From Pyropia yezoensis (Eukaryota > Rhodophyta > Bangiophyceae > Bangiales > Bangiaceae), in NCBI GenBank assembly GCA_009829735.1, contig CM020618.1, positions 10,259,119 to 10,323,118 on the forward strand: DNA of 64,000 nucleotides. The letters are read 5' to 3'. Position numbers and translations under genes: made by a program. Under the pieces are notes generated by a model. It did no database searches and was not told where the DNA came from. It was given only the letters and a program-made list of their open reading frames with translations. Positions 20,732 through 31,022 of the stretch are shown here, piece by piece. Positions within the stretch are counted from its first letter, which is position 1; every line of letters begins with the position of its first letter.

Positions 20732-22237
20732 ACGTAGGACCCATGCGTCAGCCTTACGTTGCCTACAAAGAAAGTGGGGGAGCAGCTCCTGTTGAGGGCC
20801 GACCTGCGCGCGTCACGACCACCAACACCTGTACCCTTAGCTGACCTGTGCACCTGTGTCACTCCCAGCCGCCAGATGCGTCCTCCCGCGGCTGCGCCCC
20901 ACGCATTTCAGCACACCAAGGCCCTCTATGGACGCCTCTGGCAGGCCTTGTCCAGCCGGCGACGCTGAAAACGGCGGGCGGCGGCGGCGTCCTTCGCCCC
21001 CTCGGCGGCGGCGCAGTTTGCGACCTTGGCGCCGGCGCTGGCGTCGGCGGCATTGGCACTATGGCAGTTGTGTCATAGATATATGGCTAGCAGTGACAAG
21101 TAAAGAAAAAACCTCCCCCCCCCCTCCCCCCCGCCAGGAAGCCTGACCGAAGAAATCGCAGATATTTCTGTGCAAATTCCAAATCCGGAGAAGCCGCCCA
21201 TCCTGATGACGTCAGCTTGCGCACGGCTGCGGCTTCCCCACACCGGCACCACTCGGCAACAGGCGCTGGTGGCTTGCCGGCGAGGTGGTGGCGCCAGTGC
21301 CACCAGCAGCGGCGTTGGGAAGCTGGCGTGAAGGGGTGAGTGCGCGTCGGCGGTGGTGTGGGGCGGTGTGCGGCGGTGTGCGGGCGCTGGCGGCGGTGTG
21401 TGGTCGTCGGCGGTGGTGTGGGGACGTCGGCGGTGGTGCGTGCGCGTCGGCGGCGGCGTGGGGCTTTTCGCGGCGGTGTGTGCGCGTCGGTGGTGGTGTG
21501 GGGCTGTTGGCGGCGGTTTGGGGGCGCTGGCGGCGGTGTGTGCGCTTCGGCGGTGGTGTGCGGCTGTTCGCCGCGGTGAGTGCGCGTCGGCGGTGGTGTG
21601 CGGCGGTTGGCGGCGGGGTGGGGTCGTCGGCGGTGGTGTGGGGACGTCGGCGACTGTGGGGGGGCGCTGGCGGTGATGCGTGCGTGTCGGCGGTCGTGTA
21701 TGGCTGTTGGCGGCGGTGAGTGCGTGTCGACGGCAGCGTGAGGCGGATGGCGGCTGTGTGATTGTACTTGCGTCCGTGTGTGCGTGCCGGAGGGGACGTG
21801 GGGTCATCAGGGGTCAGTAAAGGCGGTGTGAAGAGCCTGGAAGGCGGCCTGGGGGTGGAGATGCGTCCCGCGGCGGGCAGGGGGGCGACGAGGTTCGCCG
21901 CCGCGGCCAAGGGCACTGCCGGCTGAGGCCGCGGTGACGGCTGAGGCCGCGGTGACGGCGACATAGCAACGGCGAAGTGTTCCAGTGGGAAAAAAAAAAC
22001 CGGGGGCGAGCCCCGTAAAAAAAAAAGCATGGGACAGCTACACTACACATCTACGCTACACACCGGTCTCCAAAAGCAGAAGCTACCACTACTACAAAAA
22101 GCTACCATTACTACAAGTCCAAAAGCTACAGGCGAGCACTGCTGCTACTACAGACAGCTGCGCGTGTAGCAACAGACGCTCTGGTACAGCACGTGCTACT
22201 ACTAATAGCAAAGCAGCATGGGCCGCCTTGAAGGAAG
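20732..22237. other. spacer between the two transposon genes, with minisatellite
   Basis: Between the convergent transposase and Myb-like genes. It contains a minisatellite at about 21320-21740 whose units, about 30 bp or multiples, are built from GCGTCGGCGGTGGTGTGGGG and TGTTGGCGGCGGTGTGTGCG. A short G4/C4 palindrome lies between two A-tracts at 21990-22025. The block of CTACT/CTACA repeats at 22040-22210 probably lies in the 3' untranslated region of the Myb-like gene. I see no extra gene. Confidence 0.55.
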
Positions 22238-24577
22238 CTACTCGTCATCGTCGTCGTCGTCCGCCGCCAAGTCTTCGTCCATGTCAAAGGCAGCTGCTTC
22301 CACGTCCTCACCACCAGATCCCTCATCAGCAGCGCGGACATCAAAGTCCACCTCAGTGTCCGCGCCTTTCTCTTCATCGTCGAGCTCAGCTTCCGGCACA
22401 GGCCCATCATCAGATCCACCACGCACACCGCCGGAAGCAGGGCCCGCAATGGCGGGCGTGCCGGCAGTGCGCCCGTTGGGAGGCGTAGTGAGGTCCACGC
22501 TCTGCGCGTCTGCGGCAGCACGCGCGTTCTTGGCCTTGGTAGCCATGGCGTTCGCCCCACGCGCGCGAGCAGAGGGTGAGCCTGCTCCGCCGCTGCGGCT
22601 CCCGGCGTCGCTCGCCGTCACGGCACCGGGAGCCGTAGACGGCTCAGTTGTGCCATCAGAGGCCACCGTCGTACGCTCATGGATGACCTGCTGCGTCACC
22701 GTCCTGCCCAGGTTAACCATGCGTCGCATCATCAGCGCCCGAAACTGCTTGCCCTCGTCGGTGTTCCTGTTCTCTGGCCGGTTGAAGAACTCGATCGCCT
22801 CCCGACGGCTCTCAATCTGGTACGCCGCGTCGGCCAGCTCGGCCTTCTTTGCCATTGACGCAGCGATGCTCTTCATAGCCTTGTCAGAGGAGGCGAGGGA
22901 TTCCTCGAGCAAAGACGTTTTGTCCTCCTTGCTGGCCTTGGCCGCCCGCTTGGCCGCTCTGTGGCCGGGTGGCCGGGTCTGCTGAGGGCCGCCGTCGCTT
23001 CTCTTGCGCTTGCCCTCACGCGATGTGCCGTCGGCTGTCGCCACAGACTCGGACCCATCGCCCGAGCTGTCCTCGTCCTCCGCGTCGTCCAGGAACAGCT
23101 TCTCCATCTCTGGGTTTGCCGACGCCCCACTCCACTTGTCCAATGTGCGTAGCACTTGCCAGCATGGCTGCCAGTTCTCAGGCAGCAGACGGGCGCGGCG
23201 CACGGGCGGCGACTTGCCTTGTTCCTTCAGAACCATCTCGTAGTCAATATCCTTCCGCTCAGCCGTGTAAGCGCCCGTCGCGGAGTACAGGCACCGCGCG
23301 GAGCGCAGCACAGATTCCTCGGTCATGTTACCAGTCAGCTGCGTGCTGGCGACATGATAAAAGTGCGCGAAGCGCTGGCTGCACGGGCCGATGTTGCGTA
23401 GAAATTCAGTCTTTGCCGACGTTGGCGGGCGGTTGCTCCAGCGGCCGTTCAGCTCGGACGCAGGCAGGTTCGGCGGCGTACGACTAGCAAAAGAAAACCA
23501 GACCTTCGCCCAGAGAGTGTTCGAGGTTTGGCTCGTGCCAGCCACAGCGTCCAGCGTGTTGATCTTAAAGGCCTCACACAGAGCCACTCGCTCTGCGGTT
23601 GTCCACACCCTGCCCTTCCCCTTGCCAGTCTTGGCAGCACCAGACTGCCTCGCCGTACGGCCTGGCACCGCAGCCGCGGGGCCAGCCGTTGGCGCCGCGC
23701 GGGCATCCACCGCCCTCCCTGCGGCGGAAGGCCCGTTGACGCGAGGGCCACTCGCCGCAGCGGCGGTGCCAGCTCCCGTCGTCGCGTGGCAAGTCGCGGT
23801 CGACGCACCACCGGCCCCCCCAGCACGGCGAGAAGGCCCAGCCGGAGAGCCAGTCGCCGCCGTCGCTGTAGCAGTCGGCGCCGACACGGCGCCAGCCGAC
23901 GCCTCCTCAGGTGCAGGGCCATCGACCAGTCGCACTGGCAAAGGCACGGACCCCCGCTCCAAGGCCGACGCACGCACCGCCACCCTTGCCGTGTTCATAC
24001 GCTCTTCGCGCTCAACTGGCACCTGGCCTGGAGCTGCACCAGGCGTAGAGCTCCGACTGCGGGATACCACCCGGCCTACCGCTTCAGCTTCCCGCTCCAG
24101 GTCCACGCGCCTGCGCGCAACGCTTCTCGCCGCCATCTCAACCTTGTCACAGTGCTCCAGAAAGTCCGCTGGATAGCCTGCCAGCCCGTTGCGCTCCCCC
24201 TCCACCCCAGTACGCTCGTTCGCAATGGCAAGAGCGATCCCACGCGCACCCCCACGCGCACCTCCTCGCCCACCCCTGCGCGCACCCCCGCGCGCAGCGC
24301 GACGCACACCGCCAGCACGACCAGACGCCGATGGGCGGCCAGAAACGCGAGACGGGGTCACGGGCGACGACCTGGGTGTGCTTGATGGGGCGAGGGCGGA
24401 CCTGAGGGCAGGGGGGGCGGTTGAGGTGCCGCCAGCAGTGGCGGGGTTGGAGATGGCGGAGGCGGTGGTGGCGGGGGCAGCGTCGGGGTTTGAGCCATCA
24501 CCGGCATCGTTGGCGAGTGCAGCCGCGGCTGCTGCGGCCACCAGCTTGGTGGCGTACCCCTCGTTGCCTGAGTCCAT
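22238..24577 (-). CDS. Harbinger ORF1: Myb/SANT-like DNA-binding protein
   Basis: In PIF/Harbinger elements a second protein with a Myb/SANT-like domain binds the element ends and helps the transposase enter the nucleus. I use the ATG at 24577 (MDSGNEGYATKLV), giving 779 residues. The N-terminal half is Ala/Pro/Arg-rich and disordered, with RGGARRGGRGGARGGARG-type runs. A trihelix-like region follows: RVWTTAERVALCEAFK, then TLWAKVWFSFASR and LNGRWSNRPPTSAKTEFLRN. Then comes a NAM-associated-like segment (RPPGHRAAKRAAKASKEDK) with a predicted coiled coil, and a highly acidic end finishing in a run of Asp. This order matches ORF1 proteins of the superfamily. It converges on the transposase gene. 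A proline-rich frame on the same strand overlaps its 5' end and may supply another exon. Confidence 0.75.
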   Translation of the reverse strand: MDSGNEGYATKLVAAAAAAALANDAGDGSNPDAAPATTASAISNPATAGGTSTAPPALRSALAPSSTPRSSPVTPSRVSGRPSASGRAGGVRRAARGGARRGGRGGARGGARGIALAIANERTGVEGERNGLAGYPADFLEHCDKVEMAARSVARRRVDLEREAEAVGRVVSRSRSSTPGAAPGQVPVEREERMNTARVAVRASALERGSVPLPVRLVDGPAPEEASAGAVSAPTATATAATGSPAGPSRRAGGAGGASTATCHATTGAGTAAAASGPRVNGPSAAGRAVDARAAPTAGPAAAVPGRTARQSGAAKTGKGKGRVWTTAERVALCEAFKINTLDAVAGTSQTSNTLWAKVWFSFASRTPPNLPASELNGRWSNRPPTSAKTEFLRNIGPCSQRFAHFYHVASTQLTGNMTEESVLRSARCLYSATGAYTAERKDIDYEMVLKEQGKSPPVRRARLLPENWQPCWQVLRTLDKWSGASANPEMEKLFLDDAEDEDSSGDGSESVATADGTSREGKRKRSDGGPQQTRPPGHRAAKRAAKASKEDKTSLLEESLASSDKAMKSIAASMAKKAELADAAYQIESRREAIEFFNRPENRNTDEGKQFRALMMRRMVNLGRTVTQQVIHERTTVASDGTTEPSTAPGAVTASDAGSRSGGAGSPSARARGANAMATKAKNARAAADAQSVDLTTPPNGRTAGTPAIAGPASGGVRGGSDDGPVPEAELDDEEKGADTEVDFDVRAADEGSGGEDVEAAAFDMDEDLAADDDDDDE

Positions 24578-25611
24578 GGACCTTGAGCGTGTGGCGGTGC
24601 CGCGTCCGGAAACGGCAACAGTGGAGCCGTTGGTAGAGGCGGGGGGCCAGCAAAGCCTGGCACCAGCGCCCACTGGAAGCCAATTGGTGCGGCTGCAGGA
24701 GGCAAAGCCGGCGGCAAACCCAGAGTCACCTCCCCACGTTGTGGCAGCGTCGTTGTCGCCGTAGTCGTCGGCGGTGAAGTCGTGCCCGGAATTGGCGCTG
24801 ACACAGACGGCGGTTGGGGCGGTACGGCCGCCTCCGAGTCCAGCGGCGCCGGGGCGAGGGCGGTGTTCGTCTCGCAGCGAGCACCCCGCGTTGCCGCGGC
24901 TTGGTCGCGAGGGGTGGAAGGGGCGGGGTGGGAGGACGTCCCGATCGGTGGACGTCGCACTGGGCTTGACAGCCGCTCCCGTGGCGGCGCCGGCTCGGGC
25001 TCTCTCGAAACCGCCGACTTGGTCTTGTGGCGCCGCCTCGGCGGTGAGGAAGATCGCGCCTCACTCGTTGAGGTGCAGTGGCAGCGCCGCTCCCGGCGGC
25101 TGCCGCGCGTCCGCGACACTTCCAGCCGGGCGCCGTCGAGCGCCCGAGTGGCTCGGCGGTAGCGGCGCGCCTCGCGCTCCAGCTCAGCCAGGTGGTGGCT
25201 TAGGATGGCCTCCCAGGGAGGCCGCCCTGGCGGCGAGGGTGTCCAGGTGCCTGGCCGCGGAGGGGCTGGCGGAGTGGGGGGTGGCGGAGGTGGGGGTGGC
25301 ACCCACGTCCTTGACGATGGCGACGGGTCGAACGGCGGTGGAGGCGACCACGGCGGCGGCGCGCCACCGTTCCTTGGCGGGTTGAAATCCCTCTCCCTTC
25401 GTGAGGCAGGTGGGGGAGGGCCCCCTTGAGGTGGGGGCCCCCCGCCGCGGTCCAGTCGGTGAGGGGGCGGATGGTAGGGGGGCAGGGGCGGCGCAACGGA
25501 TGGTCGATCAGGCGCCGGCGCAGGCACCGTCCGTCCGCCTCCGCGTGGCGGATTGGTTGGGTAATCGTCGCCGCGCCGACGGTCTCCTTCCCGCTGCCAA
25601 GGGCCGCGCAT
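24358..25611 (-). CDS. proline-rich hypothetical protein or upstream exon of the Myb-like gene
   Basis: This 417-codon frame starts with ATG (MRGPWQREGDRRRGDDYP) and overlaps the first part of the Myb-like frame in a different phase. It is proline-rich throughout. A central segment has a more protein-like composition, AILSHHLAELEREARRYRRA, followed by an Arg/Ser-rich stretch with a CHCTSTSE segment. No family is recognised. Both frames cannot be read fully from one unspliced message, so if this segment is coding, splicing into the Myb frame is the simplest model. Composition bias alone could also keep the frame open, so confidence is low. Confidence 0.35.
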   Translation of the reverse strand: MRGPWQREGDRRRGDDYPTNPPRGGGRTVPAPAPDRPSVAPPLPPYHPPPHRLDRGGGPPPQGGPPPPASRRERDFNPPRNGGAPPPWSPPPPFDPSPSSRTWVPPPPPPPPTPPAPPRPGTWTPSPPGRPPWEAILSHHLAELEREARRYRRATRALDGARLEVSRTRGSRRERRCHCTSTSEARSSSPPRRRHKTKSAVSREPEPAPPRERLSSPVRRPPIGTSSHPAPSTPRDQAAATRGARCETNTALAPAPLDSEAAVPPQPPSVSAPIPGTTSPPTTTATTTLPQRGEVTLGLPPALPPAAAPIGFQWALVPGFAGPPPLPTAPLLPFPDAAPPHAQGPWTQATRGTPPSWWPQQPRLHSPTMPVMAQTPTLPPPPPPPPSPTPPLLAAPQPPPLPSGPPSPHQAHPGRRP

Positions 25612-26299
25612 GGTCTGCTAGATAAAAAGCGGCCACGGGAGACGGCACGCGTAGCGAAGCCCGCCAACCAGAAGCGAAAAGAGGGCAGGTCGTGCAGCTC
25701 GTGTGCCCGGCGGAGGGGCGAGGGGACATTCGCGGTGAGAGAGAGAAGGTGCGCGCGCGGACTAGAGAGGGGCGGTCACGCACGGCGGGACCGCCCGTTG
25801 ATCACGGCATTGGTGGGACGTGCTGTGTACTATCCAGTCGCAGGACCTCTGGGCGGGGCGCCTCGAGAATCTGATTGGGCAGCTCGCCTGTGCCACGGCG
25901 GTGCGGGATTTGAGAAGCACTGACGTAGCGCTCTGTGGGGCGCGCACGTTTGGAGATGGGCTGCCCACTGGCCACCACGCGGGGGGGGGGGGGGGGGCGG
26001 AGGCAGTATCTGAGCGTGTCGACCAAAACGAGGCGGTATCGTAGCATCTGAACCAAACCCGTGAATCCGCATTTTGACTGGAGGGAGGGGGGTGGCTTGT
26101 GCGAGCGCCACGTGGATGGGGGGGAGGGGGCGCTGGGGGGGGTTTGGGGGGGCGGTGCGGGGGGGGGTGGGCGGGAGGTTGGGTAAAATACGCCTGTAGA
26201 CTTGTATACTTACTCGCATCCGTCCGTTATGCCACAGGATCGTAAGGGTGAGTGCAGCCAAGCTGGTTGCTCACCGCTTTGTGTCGGGGGTTTGGCTCC
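25612..26299. other. transposon interior, upstream side of the Myb-like gene
   Basis: No convincing ORF. It contains G homopolymers of about 18 at 25981-25998 and shorter ones at 26118-26180. A less GC-rich stretch, TGTAGACTTGTATACTTACTC, lies near 26192-26215 and could act as a promoter. Confidence 0.4.
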
Positions 26300-28200
26300 T
26301 TCCGTCGCCCGACGTGGCCGTCTCGGCTTCGCCACTGCGGGGTCTACGCCCGTCGGCCTCCCCGCCGCCGGCTGCCGCCGCCATGAGCCGTCGCCGCCTC
26401 CATTAGGGGGCGCTGCCGCCGTCAGCTGCTTCCACCTCCAGCTGCCGTCGGCCGCGAGTGACCGGCCGCGCCGGCTGCCCCCGCTGCTGGCGGACGCCGT
26501 CGCCGAATGCGTCGCACGCTGCTGCCGCCACCGTCCGTCTCCGCCGCCGGCATCCCCCAACACCGGCTGCTTCCGCTGCCGGCTGCCCACGCCGTCGGGT
26601 GCCCCCGCCGCTACAAGGCGCCGCCGCCGCTGGCCGCTGCCGTCCGACGCCCGCTCTCTCGCACCGCTGTCCCCGTGCTGGCAGTGGTCGCCGCCGCTCG
26701 CTACGGCGTCGGCAGCCAGCAGCGACAGCAGCGGCCGCAGCGGCAGCGCAGGCGACAGCCACCCGGCGAAGGCGGCGGCGGTGGGGGCGGCGGCCGGTTC
26801 GGCAGCCGGCCGGCGGCCGGCCTGATAGCCGGCTAGCGGCCGGCCGGGTAGCCGGCCGGCGGCCGGAAGGGCAGCTGGCCGGCGGCGGCAGCCCGCGGGT
26901 GGCAGAAACTAGCAGGCGGCGGCAACCCGCGGGCGGCGGCAGCCTGTGAGCAGCGGTCGGCCGCCGGCCAGGCAGGCGGCCGGCGGCGGCAGCTCGCCAG
27001 CTGCGGTAGCCGGCGACGGCCAGGTCGACGGCCGGTCGCAGCGGCGTAGGCGAGGGGGGGCGCGGCAGCGGCGGCGGGCGGCGGGCGGCGGCCGCGGCGG
27101 GGGGGGGCGGGCGGCGGCGGCGGCGAGCAGCCTGCAGCAGCGGCGGCCGGCGGCGGCCGCCCGCGGCAGCGGATTGCGGCCGGCAGCGGCGGCGGCCGGC
27201 GGGCGGCGGCAGGCGGGCGGCGGCCGCGGCGGAGGGGGGCTGGCGGGGGCGGCGGCGGCGGGCCGACGGCCGCGGCGGGGTGCGCCGGCGGTCGGCAGCC
27301 AGCAGTAGCGGCGGCCGGCGGCAGCCGCCCGCGGCAGCAGCACCCGGCGGGCGGCGGCGGCAACCGTTGGCCCCGGCGGGGGAGGGACGCGGAGCGGCAG
27401 CGGCCAGCGGCCAGCAGCAGCGGCGGCAGGCGGCGGCCGCCCGCGGCAGAGGCCGGCGACCGGCAGCGGCGGCGGCCGGGGGCGGCGGCCGGCGGCCGGC
27501 GGCCGGAAGCCGCGGAGGGGGTGGGCGGGCGGCGGCGACGGCGGGCAGCCAGCGGCGGCGGCGGCCGGCGGTGGTGGCGGCCGGGGGCGGCGGCGGCGGG
27601 GGCGGCCGCGGCGGCGGCCAGTGGCCCGCGGCACCAGCGGGGGCGGCACAGGGGCGGCGGCCGGCCAGGCACGCGCCTGGCGACGGCAGCCCGCTAGCGG
27701 CGGTAGCGGGCGGCGGCGGCAGCCCCCGGCCAGGGCGGCGACCGGCGGCGGTGGCGGCGGCGGCAGGGGCAGCCGCGGCGGCAGTCAGCCGGCGGAGGCG
27801 ACGGCGGCGGGGTGACGGCCACGGCAGCAGCCGGCTGGCGTGGGTCGCGGCGCGCCACGGCCGCGCAGCGGGGGCGGCAGCCACCGCAGCGGGACTCCAC
27901 AGGTTGCGGTGGTGGTGGGGGCGCCGGCGGCCAGTGCGCCGGGAGGCGGGGGGGGGCGAGGGGCAGCCGCACCGTGCCGTTGGTGGGCGCGGGTCAACGC
28001 GCGGCCGCGGACGGGCCGCCGCGCGGCGGGGCGGGGGGGGGGGGGGGGACCGTCGCGCGGGGGGGGGGGGGGGGGGAGGACGCGCGCCGCGGCGGGGGGG
28101 GGGTGGGGGGAGCTGTGCGGCGGGGCGCAGGGGGGGGGGCGGGCCTGCCGCTGGCGGGACGGCTGCGCTCGCGCTGGCTGGAGCGGCTTCGCGCCACCTC
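26300..28200. repeat. degenerate GC-rich array, CGG orientation, inside the transposon
   Basis: About 1.9 kb of G/C words such as GGCGGCCGGCGGCGG, CCGCGGCAGC and CGGCAGCCAGCAG, which are reverse complements of the words in 13.8-15.4 kb. G-runs of 10-20 end the block near 28030-28140. Frames across it are composition artefacts. It probably inflates the transposon as inserted or expanded repeat DNA. Confidence 0.75.
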
Positions 28201-29924
28201 GGCCAGAGGTTGCCTATTGTCAGTACAGGACGGCGTAAGTAAATCCAAGTAGCTCTGGAGGCACACGTGTGCCCAGCGGCCGTCGGTGGCCTCGGGGCAC
28301 CCGGCGTCCATGGTGCCTCGACGCCCGAGCTCCTTGAAATCTGGGGCGGGCGGTGGTCCGTCCGTGCCTCGGCGCCGACAGCAGGTCAGAGCTCAGCGGG
28401 CGTGCGGGGCATGGTGGAGAGGGATAAATCTCATGGACCCAATCTGATTGGTCGGCCCCCCTCTATCACGGGGCACCTGCCTCACATTGATTGGCAGATG
28501 GCAGCCAGGTGGCTCCACAAAAGAACGGGCCACAGGGTCGCCTCAACAAAGAGGGCAACAGGGCCGCCGCAGAACAGGGGCGCCACGGAGCTGTGGTACG
28601 TGTCACTTCTAGGCTGGGTTTGTGGGTGGTGGAATATCAGGGACGGCCACTTGGCGAGAGTGTGCGCTTGTCACGCGTCCTGTCAATTGGTCACCTAGTA
28701 GTGGGGCGGGCTGGGCCGTTCGTCCCGCCACGCGCCAGGTGGCGGGGGGGGCGGGGGGTTCGGACCAACGAACTAATCCTGGCCTTCGTCTGCCGAGGGG
28801 AGAGACGGGCAAGGTGGGATGCCACTCGCGCGGGACGCAACGCAGGGCCTGACGCATGACCGCCGCGCCGGAGCGTCCCTGTGTCGTCTCGCCCCGCACA
28901 CTGCGCGAGAATTTGGGGGGAGCGCACGGCCTGCCGGCGTCGGAGGCAGCGGATCAACGACGTTGGGTCGTATACAGTAGATTTTGAGGCGGCGCGAATG
29001 GGGGGCGCGCCAGCCAGGCGTCGAGGCTACTGATTTTTCGGAGACGACTGTGACACGTCTGAGCACAGCGCTGGATGCGGCCTCACGCGGCCAGAGATGC
29101 CCAGCGATGCACAGTCCGCGTCTCGTTACGAAGAACAAACGTGGGGAATAGCAGATAATGACCAAGAGACCGGAGAAATATTAACGTTCGCAAGTCGTAA
29201 TCTACCGATTTTCGTCGAATCCTACCGGAAACCATCAAAATGGCATCATTAGGCGGCACAAGCAAGGCGCCGTGCGCCCAGCCATCTGTCAGTGGCAACA
29301 ATTTGAGCTACCACGAGCATTTGCGGCCCAGAGCATCTGAGCTCGAACAATCTCACATGCCATGCTGCACCCGCTCACACTGCCAAAAGAGGACCTGTTC
29401 TGTCATTGGTGAGTTCTTCGACAACGTTGAGCTCTCAAGCTGCCGCCATTGAGCGACCGTCCTCACGTGTGCGAGCGAGCTACCCCGCCTGTGCGGATTG
29501 CAGCGCTCGTAGGCGACGAGCTGAAGGCTATTGGTATAAGTGAACATTCATTCTGCACTAATGCACCGATAATCTGATGCACACACGCGCTAATCTTTTG
29601 AGCGGTCGCTTCGGGACACGCTTTGGCACGGTTTCTGGGCGATTATGGGTGGCTATCTCTTTTATTTCCGGTCACAAGAGGACTCTCTCGGGTGTTTTCG
29701 CCAGCTGCTCCCTCAGCTGTCTCGACCGGCTCGAGAGCGTCGCCTCAGGTGCTCCAGCATGAACCCGAGCTGTTTGGGAGATGTAGCCCCTGTGTTGGCC
29801 CCAAGTACATTGCGTTTTTGAGGCCGTCCGTGACGCCCGATAGTACCGTGACTATCGGGTTAGTCGAGCCAATCAGAGGCGCCCACGTTTGCACACGTGG
29901 CATCTTGAGGTGGTCATTTTAGAC
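28201..29924. other. right interior and subterminal part of the transposon, no recognisable gene
   Basis: Moderate GC with only short frames. Near the right end there is a palindrome at 29836-29859, with CCCGATAGT and ACTATCGGG arms around 6 bases. It is followed by GTTAGTCGAG, mirroring the subterminal motifs on the left side. Confidence 0.5.
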
Positions 29925-29952
29925 CGTTAGTCCCACATTGCTGGACGTACCC
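29925..29952 (-). repeat. right terminal inverted repeat of the Harbinger element
   Basis: Read on the minus strand it starts GGGTACGTCCAGCAATGTG, then GG, then ACTAACG. The TTA duplication follows at 29953-29955. It differs from the left repeat mainly by the two extra bases. Confidence 0.85.
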
Positions 29953-29955
29953 TTA

Positions 29956-30548
29956 GGGTCCATATCTGAGGTGGGGTTCAGGTGCCATGGAAGGAAATTT
30001 CGTGGAGTTCACGAGTACACAATTCCAAAAAAATAAGTCTTTCCATGCCGGCCAACCTTCTGGTGACCGCGGGCACCGCGAAATGGAAGAGCTGCGGTGC
30101 GACTGGCGCGAGGGCCTCGCGCAGCTGACGGCTCCTGGCATGGGGTACAATAACCGCACAGAAAACACGCACAATGTCACTCAAAACAAAATATGAGGCG
30201 ATGAGCATCACATCAGCACGTGTGGGGCCCCGAGTGATCAGCCAACGTCAAAACCAAGCCATATAGAAGCCGTTGGAAGTACTCTGGCATATGTGCTGAA
30301 GGAATCCCCGGAGTCCCCTGCGGTGGGGCTTCACCGCCAGCCATCGCTGCTAACTACTCAGCGGTTGATTCATGCGTGATGTCAAGGTACGTCTCCCGAG
30401 GAGGCTCTGTCATCATGCACGCTACGATAAGGTGTCTTCGACAGGGACGTACCGCGGGAAAGAGATGGTGCTCTAATCGGAGGTGGGCACAGGGCCCACG
30501 CTGTCGACGACTGCAGATTCGGGAAGCCCGATCTGGTTATTGTTCCCC
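29956..30548. other. spacer between transposon and ABC1K gene
   Basis: Moderate-GC sequence with no recognisable ORF. It is probably promoter and upstream DNA of the ABC1K gene. Confidence 0.4.
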
Positions 30549-31022
30549 ATGAGGCGTAGCAGGTTATTGTACCGACCGCGTGCCGCCGCGCGCTGGCCAC
30601 TGGCGGCCGCCTGTCCCCGTGGGCGCGCGGCAGCGGCGGCGGTGGCGGCGGTGGCGGCGTTGCGCTGGGCGCATCCGGTCGGTGGGCTGTCGTCGGCGGC
30701 GGTGGCGGCGGCGGCCGCGGCATTGGCGGCGACGCGGCGGTGGTTCCTGGCTTGGCGCCCACTGGTGGCGCTCCTTCGGGTGCGGGCGCTCCCGGCGGCG
30801 TGCGGCCGCTACGCCGACGGTCGTCGGTAGTGGCTGTGGTGGCCGACGTGCCGCCATCGTCTGTGGGCGCCGGGCCTGCCGCGCCGCGCCCGGGCCGGGG
30901 GGGGCGCGGCGGCAATGGGAATGGCGTGCCCGCGGGGGGAGTGGGGGTGGGGGGCGTCCCCCCACTGGGGGTAGGTGGCGGCGAGTATTCCGCTGGGCGG
31001 TGACGCGCCGTCGGCCGACGGG

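Larger units (their letters stand above)
16861..29952. mobile_element. PIF/Harbinger-class DNA transposon, complete, about 13.1 kb
   Basis: The two ends are inverted copies. GGGTACGTCCAGCAATGTG is identical at both ends; the right copy then has two extra G before ACTAACG resumes. Each end is flanked by TTA (16858-16860 and 29953-29955), the 3-bp TWA-type duplication made by PIF/Harbinger elements. Inside are the two proteins this superfamily encodes: a DDE transposase (18251-20731) and a Myb/SANT-like DNA-binding protein (22238-24577), here converging. Subterminal CCCGTTAGT motifs recur at the left end, and GATAGT...ACTATC palindromes occur near both ends. The length is extreme because the element also carries minisatellites and a 1.9-kb GC-rich array. 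The transposase catalytic residues are intact, so it may be recently active. Confidence 0.85.

Noticed and set aside
28030..28140. G-runs of 10-20 as possible telomere-like sequence
   Set aside because: No regular telomeric unit is present. They are homopolymers inside the GC-rich array.
26400..28240. Long frames through the second GC-rich array
   Set aside because: Same composition artefact. The words are repeats shared with 13.8-15.4 kb.
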